Source: Coenobita brevimanus (taxonomy: Eukaryota > Arthropoda > Malacostraca > Decapoda > Coenobitidae). Taken from it: a DNA stretch of 64,000 nucleotides. Location of the stretch: contig CM064671.1 of assembly GCA_032717465.1 (NCBI GenBank), positions 55,024,491 through 55,088,490 on the forward strand. The letters are read 5' to 3'. Shown here piece after piece: positions 44,760 through 54,050 of this stretch; the first letter of the stretch is position 1; each line of letters begins with the position of its first letter. The notes beneath the pieces are model-generated. The model saw only the letters and a list, made by a program, of their open reading frames with translations. It did no database searches and was not told the origin of the DNA. Made by a program: the position numbers and the translations under genes.

Positions 44760-47110
44760 GAAGGGTAGTGCTATATATATAACCTACCCAGTTAAAAAGA
44801 AAAGCAATCTAGTCTTAATTTAAGAAAAGCGTTCGAGGAAGTAAGAATAAATATATAAAATACATCTTGTTTGGTTAACAGCAGTTCTCGTTTTATTTTT
44901 ATTTTGTTACTTTTCTTCCTTGGTCGTGTATTAAATATCTCGGTAAATTATTTTTCCCCTTAAAAGGTTATCTCAATACCGTTTTAACTGCTGAAGAACA
45001 AGTTAACGGGTTAGTGTGGGCTAAGGCTTGCATAATAGTTGCATTGTACGTGACCTTATGGTTCGTTTTCTTTTCTCATCTCGACATATTTGCTTACTTC
45101 TACCCCCTCAGCTAATCTGAAGTCAAGTTCCTAATTATAAGTCTCTACTGGTTTTAATTTCTGTATGCTCATTGCACATTTTTCTTTACTATGCTTAAGG
45201 TATTTGAGATTCTTCATAAAAGTGATTTAACGCATTAATTGATTCAGACATCAAGGATTCAATTTTTCATATTGTTATATAGAGGGGGTGGGGGGCATTA
45301 GGATAGGTTAGGATTATCCGGAAGTAGGCTTGCATGTGAGTCGTTATTTCATAATCTATTACCTCTATGCAACGTTCCGAAAAATTCAATTCATGAAATG
45401 AAAAAAAGGTAGCCTAATCTGTAAAATCATAATACCGCATTGTGAAGGTATCTGACACTGATACTTTATGCTGACACTGTGCAGTCATTGCACGTGTATG
45501 TATGTTACTTGATTCTTTAGTACATTCATTATTTTATAAACTTCCATCTCGCACAGGTCCAGTCAAGTCAGTCTACAACCAGTGGTTATTGCACGTTCAT
45601 CAATTAATCCAGAGAATTATGGTGATGTCAACATAGTTCAGTTTTAGATGCTTGAACTTTCCTCTACCGAGGCCCCATGTCGTTCTTCGTTTTAGCAAGG
45701 CCTCATATGGTCGCAAATCTGTACTTCATACTGTATTCAGCCATATCACTTAGACTATACTGAGTCTATTAATGTCTGCTCACCTTCGTCCCAAGTGTAA
45801 CTCCACACTGTCGAACAAGTATTTGCCAACTTTCTTGTTTATCATAGCATACGCCCACGTGAGCATTCGTTCATGTCCTGGGACTTTGGTAGTGGATGCA
45901 GGCTTCAATATCCCCACCGCAGCCATTCACATAGCAAGTGTCAAAGGAAGAGAGGTTAGTTGCATGTCCTGGAATTATTGTCATTCATGGCCTCTTGAAG
46001 GACTAAGATGTATTGGCACCCATTTCAGCCTTCATAAAAACCCATAAAGGTTCGATTACGCTCTCCATACCAGCCGTTTATGCCCACTACCTAAGTTTCA
46101 TAATGTTTGTTAATGTTTTTGAAAGTGTAACACCCTCTTACATTCCCCCCCCCTTTTTTTTTTGCTATCGGCATCCAGTCCGTAGGCACATGTCATTAAG
46201 CCAATACTAGTTTTACTTTTTATCTTAGAGTGTTTTTTAATTTTATTTTGATCTTTGTGGATTATGTTCATATGTACATAACAATAAAACTAAGCTAACA
46301 TTCTAACACTGCAACAAAACGCAACGGTACATTACCACCTAAAATCACAAAGAGCTAAACCTTCTTAATTTTCACTATGCTAACACTAATGAATGAAATA
46401 TCTCGCCCAACACAACACCACCGACTTTACAATTGTAGTGCTTCTCTACATTGCACACATGCATTCATCACCTGCTGACTGTCAGGTGAGGCACCTGTAT
46501 TAATGGGGATATTAATATATGAAAGAGAACCTTATTTTTTAGAAATTATTGTGGGTTAGCCAGCAAGATATTACAGTGTTCATTGGGAAAGATTTGGAAA
46601 AAAAAAATATTCATTTGAAAGTTATCCAGGTTAAGAATAATTATTTGATTATGCACCCTTGGAGGTAAGTATTCGAACACTTTCATCATTTTACAGTTTG
46701 GTACAGTAAAAAAAAAGTGGGAATCACCTAGCACGATAAAATACACATGGTGTTGTGAGTTGTAAAATTCAGTAGGAGCGTGCATCGTATGCTACAGTAC
46801 TACTTGATTATTTTGAAGTAAGATCATGCATAGAAAGAACCATAGCGAGAAAACATAATCGTTTGTGCTTTTTCAGAAATTTATCTCCCTAGGTGGACAG
46901 TTATTCTATACATTTCTTTATTTTCCTTATGAAATATTGAGAAAGAGTCTATTTGTTTCAAGTTTCATAGTGCACTAGACCTAACTGAGACTATTTTGAG
47001 ACTGCTGTGTCACATTTCATGACAATCTTTTTTTTTTTTTTTTCCTCAAAAATCATATTTGTTCATGCCTATCTTAAACAGATGAAAAATATCTTAGCAC
47101 TTAAATCGTG
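44760..47110. other. unassigned intergenic sequence
   Basis: No gene or element was recognised. Homopolymer runs occur near 46,146-46,163 and 47,029-47,043. Short open frames (for example 45,772-46,047) look like chance. Confidence 0.45.
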
Positions 47111-47111
47111 T

Positions 47112-47116
<5 letters not shown>

Positions 47117-47186
<70 letters not shown>
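47117..47186. repeat. (AT)n microsatellite
   Basis: About 35 AT units ending exactly at the left end of the pogo/Tigger-like element. Confidence 0.95.
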
Positions 47187-47189
<3 letters not shown>

Positions 47190-47337
47190 AAAGTCCATTA
47201 ATCCGAACACTAATAATCCGAAAATCCCAATATCCGAAATTTTGAAGAAGGCTGACAAAAAATTCAAAAGTAATTAAAATCAAAATTAAAAAATTCAAAC
47301 TGGGTGCCAAATGCACTGAAGTGCTGTGCGGTGTGGT

Positions 47338-47480
47338 CATGGAAGTTTCATGGAAGGAAGCTTCTGTATACTTTGATAAACTGGTGAATTTCGTTGAACA
47401 AAATAATCATTACAATGGGGCTGAGGTGATCAATATCCATATCTTGCGAATCGAGATCTACAAGAAACATGCATAGGCTG
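47338..47480 (+). pseudogene. Tigger-type transposase C-terminal relic
   Basis: The plus strand reads EVSWKEASVYFDKLVNFVEQ, then NNHYNGAEVINIHILRIEI and YKKHA before TAG. This matches the tail of pogo/Tigger transposases, where an EA...F..L..F.EQ...Y...EV...H.LR helix pair follows the DDE domain. The catalytic part is absent. Confidence 0.5.
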
Positions 47481-47939
47481 TCAGGCCGGCTGATATCTGT
47501 GACTGGCTGAAGTGCCTGAGCAACCAAGCAGGGGCCGGATACTCAAAAAGGTTCAACGGCGGCTTTTGTGCCAAAGGCGCCATTACACATCGCCTTTTCG
47601 TGAAAGGTGCATACTCAAAACCTTTGCTGCTCGTGGATATTGGAAAACATGGCTTATTAGCACCTTATGGGACCAGCAGGATCGGGGGAGCCCTAGCGAT
47701 AAAAAGGCACCTTCCAGAACAACAACAACAAGTTGTCGATGATGTGTGTGGTGCTCCTTGCTCGTATTTAAATGAGTCACTGGCCCATTACCTTGTTTGG
47801 AGTGGAATGGTTTGCATCAATAGTAGTTACTGGGTAGCAAGATATCATATTCTAGTAATAATAACGTAACTGGGGAATATGTGCGGTATGTGGATGTAGT
47901 CAACTCGGCGGTAGAGGCACATTCTGTTTAATGCTGTTT

Positions 47940-50026
47940 CTTCAATACTATCTATCTATCTATCTATTGCCAGATGCCTCAATCCCGTTTGGGGTGGCCA
48001 CAAACGAATCGCCTCCAAGTCGCCCTGTCCCCCACCATTTCACTCCCCTGCTCCCAACTCACACCCCCCTCTCTCATATACCTCTCCACCCCATCTCTCC
48101 ATCTCATCCTCGGCCTCCCCCTCCCTCTTTCACCCTCCACCTCACTCACGTACACTCTCTTCGTCAGTCTTTCACCCTCCATCCTCTCCACATGGCCAAA
48201 CCACCTCAGTGTGTTCCTCATAACGCTTCCTATCACATCCACATCAACACCACAACGCTCCTTTATATCCTCATTCGTCAGCCTGTCTCTCCATGTGACT
48301 CCACAGGCTCCTCTTAAATAACTCATTTCCACGGCTCTCACTCGTGACTTGTGTCCTTCCAACAACGTCCAAGCTTCACTTCCGTACGTTAGAGTTGGTA
48401 TCACAATAATGTCATGTAGTAACTTTTTCACTTCCATGCTCACTTCCCTGTTTCTTATCACTGCTTTCAAAGAACCAGCAACCTTTCTTCCCTGCTGTAC
48501 CCTTTCAAGCACTTCACCCTCCAAACCTCCATCCTTACTCATCACACTACCCAAGTACTTAAACGTACTCACATATTCCAATTCCTCACCATCCAACCTC
48601 GTTGTACATTCACTGACTTCACCTCTCTCAAAGACCATCACTTTACTCTTCCCTACATTCACCTTTAGATTCCGTTTCCTACACACTCTCTCAAACTCAT
48701 CCACCAAGCCTTGCAGCTCTCCTTCGTCTTCACTCAACAACACGGTATCATCTGCAAACAACAGTACAGGGAGTTTCCAAACACTATCCTCTCTCACCAG
48801 GGCCACTCCAACATCCACTACCTTACCTTGTACCTCTTTTATTACCCCATCCATGTACAGATTGAACAACCATGGAGACATGACACATCCCTGTTTCAAT
48901 CCAACTTTCATAGAGAAAAATTCACTTAGTTCACCATCCACACGCACTGCAGCCTTCGCACCATCGTACATACTCTTCACAGCATTCAACAACTTCCCAT
49001 CTATTCCATATATTCTTAACACTTTCCACAATCCTAGTCTATCCACCCTGTCATATGCTTTCTCCAAATCCATGAAAGCCGCATACAACTTCTTTCCCTT
49101 CTCTAGAAACTTTTCCACTAAAGATCTGAGAATGAATATCTGATCTACACAACCTCTTCCCTTCCTAAAGCCTCCCTGTTCTTCTCCAACTAATTTCTCT
49201 GTTCTTTCTCTAACTCTGTCAATAAGTATCCTACCATACACTTTTCCTATTATACTAAGAAGACAAATGCCCCTATGATTACCACATACTTCTTTTTCCC
49301 CTTTTCATTTGTACAAGGGAATAATTATACCTGACTCCCAATCCTCCGGGACTCTACCTTCCTCCCAGGCCAATCTGCACATCTTCCACATCCATTCTAC
49401 TACTATCTCTCCCCCATGCTTCAGCATTTCACCACACACTCCATCAATTCCTGGGGCTTTCCCTGATTTAACTTTCTTCATTGCTTCCCCAACTTCTATC
49501 CTACTGATTTCTTCCTGTCTTCTCACCTCCCTCCTTCTCCCAGCCATTCCCCAGCCACTTATACTTGCATTACTTCCATCCTCCACGTTCAACAATTCCT
49601 TAAAGTGTTCTCTCCATCTGCTCACTTTTTCTCCCTTCTCCACTAGTAATCTACCATTTTTATCTTTCACTCCCCTGCTAACTTCACTTCCACCCTGTCT
49701 TACTCTTTTCACCTCTTTCCAGAACATTTTCTTACAGTCCCTCCACTTTACACTCAAATTCCTTCCAAATTCCTCATCCACTCTCTTCTTACTCTCTCTT
49801 ACTAATCTTTTCACCTCTTTCTTTCTACATATAACTCTCTCTTCCGCCTCTCAACTTCTTCCACGTCCCTATTTCTTATCCATTCATTGTATGCTTTCTT
49901 CTTTTGTGCCACAGCCCGTTTCACCTCTTCAGTCCACCACGCTGTTCCTTGCACCCCCCTCCGTCTTCTCTTCCTTCCACACACCACATCACATGCTGCA
50001 TATATTTCTTCAATACATTTAGCCAT
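47940..50026 (-). mobile_element. RTE-like LINE copy A3, 5'-truncated
   Basis: It runs on the minus strand from the end of the endonuclease spacer (CAACDVVCGRKRRRRGVQGT near 50,020) to the tail CTGGCAATAGATAGATAGATAG at about 47,940. It lacks the endonuclease. Three frames cover it (50,026-49,811; 49,814-49,305; 49,241-47,979), separated by single-base changes, so it is the best preserved A copy in its RT part. Confidence 0.85.
47979..49241 (-). CDS. LINE A3 reverse transcriptase, C-terminal 420 codons
   Basis: Open frame with RT motifs: FRKGRGCVDQIFILRSLVEK, FMDLEKAYDRVDRLGLWKVL, KQGCVMSPWLFNLYMDG and the catalytic LLFADDTVLLSEDEGEL; then the thumb/C-terminal part FKYLGSVMSKDGG, LTYGSEAWTLLEGHKSR, RNTLRWFGHVERMEGERLTK and RATWRRFVCGHPKRD. 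The upstream RT motifs (KAPGIDGVCGEMLKHG) are in the neighbouring frame (49,814-49,305), which ends IIIPLYK at TGA. The missing upstream part and missing endonuclease make it nonfunctional on its own. Confidence 0.8.
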   Translation of the reverse strand: MYGRILIDRVRERTEKLVGEEQGGFRKGRGCVDQIFILRSLVEKFLEKGKKLYAAFMDLEKAYDRVDRLGLWKVLRIYGIDGKLLNAVKSMYDGAKAAVRVDGELSEFFSMKVGLKQGCVMSPWLFNLYMDGVIKEVQGKVVDVGVALVREDSVWKLPVLLFADDTVLLSEDEGELQGLVDEFERVCRKRNLKVNVGKSKVMVFERGEVSECTTRLDGEELEYVSTFKYLGSVMSKDGGLEGEVLERVQQGRKVAGSLKAVIRNREVSMEVKKLLHDIIVIPTLTYGSEAWTLLEGHKSRVRAVEMSYLRGACGVTWRDRLTNEDIKERCGVDVDVIGSVMRNTLRWFGHVERMEGERLTKRVYVSEVEGERGRGRPRMRWRDGVERYMREGGVSWEQGSEMVGDRATWRRFVCGHPKRD

Positions 50027-50327
50027 AATTCATGCCACACCAACGTGTGTCAAATGTTACAGTTGTTTGCTCAGTGCATATAGGTATTTATATTAAGCAA
50101 TATATTAACATTTCAGTGTGATTTCTTTTTGATCTGTCGCCCGTTGCGTAAGCTTAATTTACCAGCTTCAGCTTGAGGTATTGCAGTACTTCAGTTAATA
50201 GTATTTGGATATATTCAGTTTTCACCCTAATAGTTACTGATCTGAAGTAAGTCTGGTTGCCTATTTGCAGGTAAATTTTATGTTCCAGGGAATGTAGATA
50301 ATGTATCAAATATTATAAAAACTCTAG

Positions 50328-50806
50328 TTAGTTTGTGAAATGGAATTTAACTTGGGTTGATCATGGTTATGTTAGTATAAATGAAGGTTGTAGTTAGGTG
50401 AGGTTAAATTACAATATTTAAGAAGGGTTAGGCTAGGTTAGGTAATGTTAATGTTAAGTTTGGTTAGTATAGGTTTGTTTAATAAAAGTTGTGACTAGAT
50501 TATGGTAAGCTGCACAAAGCATAATCTAAATTAATCTAATATAATCCAACCTGATCATATTTAACCAAACCTGACCTGACTTTAACAGAAATCTAACCAA
50601 AATCATCCTGGTCTAAAAATCCATTTCATAGATTGACTAGTGATATCACAAAATGACTATTTTCACAAGATTTCCTGTAACATTATAGGCTATAACCTAC
50701 TGTTTTTTGTTGCTGTGGTTGCTAAGTGAGTACGGTGAAATATGTGGTTAGGAATTAAGATTATGGCAGTCTAAGTATGGTTTGGCTAGCAAAAGCTCTT
50801 TATTTT

Positions 50807-50841
<35 letters not shown>

Positions 50842-51860
50842 TTTTTTTGTCACTCACCTTTCCCCCATAATATCCTTGAGCATTAAAACCAAATCCTCAT
50901 TGTGTTAAGGCTACCTTATGTGCAAAGGCCCACTACAGTAGCATGCAACAAAGGAAAATTCGCCCACAACGGGTTTCCCTACAAGTACATTTTGAATACA
51001 ATAGGTTAGATTTGGATAGCCAAGGATAATATAGGTTAGGCCAGTTTAGGATACTGGTAGTTTATATTATGGTTTGTTGTCCAAAACTACAAATTTATCC
51101 CCTCAGATTTCCTCCTATGTTATATCAACTGAACTCAGCCTAAACTAACTAAACCTAATTATTCTAAAACAGTTATGACAGGAAAGATATATCTTTATGG
51201 GAATGTTGTGCATGTGATGAGACATATCTGCTGTTGTAGTTGGGCCTATATGCTACAAGACAGACAAAAGTCAAAGAAAATTTGGCCTCAAACTGAAATT
51301 TTTTCCCATCTTTTCCCATCTTTAACATAATTTCTCTTGTTCCACCAGTAGGTCTAAGAAATGAAATAGCAACTACTTTTCTTGCTTAGAGAAGAGGAAT
51401 AGTGGCCACACAAATACCTTGTTATATATGCTTGTTTCAGGGGATTTGTTAAACCAGTGATTTCATGAAATCCCTATGGAAATCATGAAATGAGTTAAAA
51501 TTAGGATGGCCCAATCAGGGTTAGGATAATTTATGCTGCGGTTCAGTTAGGCTAGGATAATTGATGCTAAGTTTAGGTTAGTTAGGTTAACTTGGGCTGT
51601 GATTAGGTTAGGCTAGGATAATTGAGGTTAAGGTTAGTTAGGTAAGGATAGGTTAAATTTGATATAGAAAGATGCTAAGTTGTTAATCGTTCATCTAAAT
51701 TAACCTAACCTAAATAACCTAGCCTAACCTAAACTTAACCTAGATTGTCCTAGCCTAACCTAACCACAGTCTAAATTAACCTAACCTTTATTAACCCATC
51801 CTAATATAAACTAACTTCAAGAATTCCTAAGGGATTTCATATAATTACAGGTTACACAAA
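50328..51860. repeat. TTAGG-like inverted-repeat hairpins
   Basis: Blocks rich in GGTTAGGCTAGGTTAGG lie upstream of blocks rich in CCTAACCTAA in two clear hairpins. One is about 50,330-50,636, with outer arms GAAATGGAATTTAA / ATCCATTTCAT. The other is about 51,490-51,856, with outer arms near ATTTCATGAAATCCC / GGGATTTCATATAATT. A weaker one lies near 51,000-51,180. The motif resembles the arthropod telomere repeat TTAGG but is degenerate. A (TTTA)n run lies at 50,799-50,836. Confidence 0.55.
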
Positions 51861-51875
51861 GTCCCTGCCTTATAC

Positions 51876-51886
<11 letters not shown>

Positions 51887-51926
<40 letters not shown>
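51887..51926. repeat. (AT)n microsatellite
   Basis: About 20 AT units just left of the piggyBac-like element. Confidence 0.95.
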
Positions 51927-51928
<2 letters not shown>

Positions 51929-51949
51929 CATAATGTGTGCACTAAATAT

Positions 51950-52697
51950 TTAACCTGCCCCATCCCAACCGATTTTCCACCACTGACTCCCCCCAATCCC
52001 GACCAATTTTGGAATGAAATATTTTTGGCTCAAACCTCCGCTTGTGGTGAGAAACATCGAAAATTCATAGAGAAATCGCTCACCTGAGGGTTAAAGTACT
52101 CATTACAGGTACCAGTACCCCTTACCTTACTGGGTTTTCTGTTAGGCTGGCTCCAAAGGAGGGTAACTATTCCACATCACTCATAAACGGTATTTATTTA
52201 TTTATTTGGTATGAATTTACATGTAGTATGAGAGTATATTGGTTTTCACACAGTAATATAGGCAATATAAGCTTTGTTTCACTCACCGAACCTGACCCTT
52301 TTTGGCGATATTACCTGATTCTCATTTCTGACAGTTTCTTCCTCTAATGCTATGTAAACTTTGTCCTCCACATTGTCATCGATTGGGGAATCACTCTGGC
52401 CCTGAATTTTGTACCGTGGCACGACATGTCTTTACTGGCCAGGTCATTGGTAACAGGTGAATTGCTGAGACAATGGCATACAGGGGGGGAGGAGGTCATG
52501 CAGGGTAAGGCATTGTCCCTGCCTGGCATCTTGTTGAGGAAGGTGTCCCGTGTATACGTACCAAAAATCATGTGCAAAAATTGAAAATTGTGCAAATTAG
52601 AGACCTTGCAATTGATGCGTGTTTATATACGTCAAAGGGACTGACGGTGACAAAACGTGTGGATGTATATATACGTCAACAGAATGCGGCAGGTTAA
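51950..52697. mobile_element. complete piggyBac-like element
   Basis: The 740-bp element (51,954-52,693) stands between TTAA (51,950-51,953 and 52,694-52,697). Its ends are CCTGCCCCATCCC and, in reverse, CCTGCCGCATTCTG. It is homologous to the split element at 11,790-16,490 and lacks that copy's hAT MITE and LTR insertion. A minus-strand frame (52,595-52,350) ends MTMWRTKFT, matching the other copy. Confidence 0.8.
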
Positions 52698-53165
52698 AGA
52701 AGGTGTTACTGAAGGTACTGTACACACATGAATAGACTGTATCTTTATTCTGAGCAGTGATTTATAGGTCCCTCATAAAACTTTGAAGTTAGCGCGATTG
52801 AATCCCATTTTATTTTTATTCACCATTCCCACAAAATATCACTATGAAAACGGAAATATGTCGGGACTACTCCGTTGCACCCTCACTAATGTTTTGTTTA
52901 TGTCCGTCAGCTGAGAGGAAATGCTGCATTGTGATTGGTAGACACTTCCTAAGAGTATTATTATAACACTGCTGTGATTTGGGTATCAAACGGCTCCTTC
53001 TGAGGAAATTTGCTTGTCCAAGGAAAGGCATACCAAAAATTGTTTGAGTATGGGAGTTGGGTGTGTCTCCAACAGCACCTTTGACTTGCCGTACAAAAAG
53101 GCGCTGTTCATCAACTGGGGCCATGGCAAAGGGCTCGTTTTGAGTATCTGGCCCCAGGTAAATCC

Positions 53166-53650
53166 ACTGATGGTTTCAGGACACTTCGCTGTCATGTAAA
53201 TTCGCCATCACAACAATAACAAGACAATTCGCTGTCAGGACCATTTACACCCTGGACAATTCCCCATCATTCCATAAATATACTTATTACTGATTAATTG
53301 ATACTTTAATAACTAACATTCAGAGGGATTTTTCAAAGTCTATGTTCATTCAGTAGTGTAGGCTTTGGATATCATAAGTTGCACTTTTAGAGAATTATTA
53401 ACTTGTTTCTACCTCGCTGTAATTGACTCTGAATTATATTCTAGCATCACCCATAGCTGTCTTCATTAATATCCATTGCTACTACAACATCCTAGGTATA
53501 TTTCAAAATGACTTTAAAGAGGTACAAGTATTGAAAAACTAGTGAACTTGCTAACTAAACTGATATATAAATAAAAGACGGGGAATCGTCCTGACGGGGA
53601 ATCGTCCATATTTTGATGTCGAATTGTCTGACGACGAATTATGCCTTGAC
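53166..53650. repeat. small element with tandem TTCG-type ends
   Basis: The left end has several copies of GACAATTCGCTGTCAGG-like 15-bp units; the right end has the complement (GACGGGGAATCGTCC, twice, then TCGAATTGTCTGACGACG). The two arrays are in inverted orientation around about 280 bp of A/T-rich sequence. The same motif occurs at 7,019-7,118. It is noncoding and its class is unknown to me. Confidence 0.55.
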
Positions 53651-54005
53651 AATACGTGCATAGTATTATTAACCCTGGACTTACTCTCTCTAATTGGATT
53701 TACCTGCCTACAACTGCTGTTTTCAACACTACGCATTACTGGTGAGTTAAGCAACCCATTACATCTTTTATTTTACAAATTACAGTTTGTGTCTTCAGTA
53801 ATACATTATTAAGTAAAAAAAAAAAATTAAAACAATGTTAATATGTGCCATATTGTATTATGAATAAACGAAAAGTGATCCGTTCAGTAAAATTTCAGTT
53901 TAAATATGAAATTAAGAGTCTTAGGGGTCCCAACCAAAAATCCAAAAAATTTGATAATCCGAATGATTCTTGGCCCACTGCCGTTCAGATTAATGGACTT
54001 TTACT

Positions 54006-54021
54006 GTGTGTGTGTGTGTTC
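54006..54021. repeat. (TG)n, the 3' AC tail of LINE B3
   Basis: Short TG run joining the pogo-like right end (TTTTACTG) to the 3' end of LINE B3 (reverse strand GTAAGAAC). Confidence 0.85.
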
Positions 54022-54050
54022 TTACCTAATTGTATCTTTACAGGAATGAG

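Larger units (their letters stand above)
47534..53155. mobile_element. Harbinger-like element with nested insertions
   Basis: The ends are inverted repeats: GGGCCGGATACTCAAAA on the left, TTTTGAGTATCTGGCCC on the right. CAG stands on both sides (47,531-47,533 and 53,156-53,158), a 3-bp duplication as expected for PIF/Harbinger. GGGCC-starting ends are also typical of that group. No transposase is visible. The interior carries LINE A3, TTAGG-like hairpins and a piggyBac-type element. Confidence 0.5.
47187..54006 (+). mobile_element. pogo/Tigger-like element with nested insertions
   Basis: The left end is AATAAAAGTCCATTAATCCG and the right end, read in reverse, is CAGTAAAAGTCCATTAATCT. Internal TAATCCGAA words occur near both ends. 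A transposase C-terminal piece lies close to the left end. TA-rich flanks are compatible with a TA target duplication. Removing the Harbinger-like insertion (47,534-53,155) would leave a much shorter, internally deleted element. Confidence 0.55.

Noticed and set aside
48349..49143. Plus-strand 264-codon open frame
   Set aside because: It is antisense to the LINE A3 reverse transcriptase and rich in Ser/Thr/Pro as expected from a complement; there is no domain.
49309..50022. Plus-strand 237-codon open frame
   Set aside because: It is antisense to the LINE A3 coding strand; no independent evidence.
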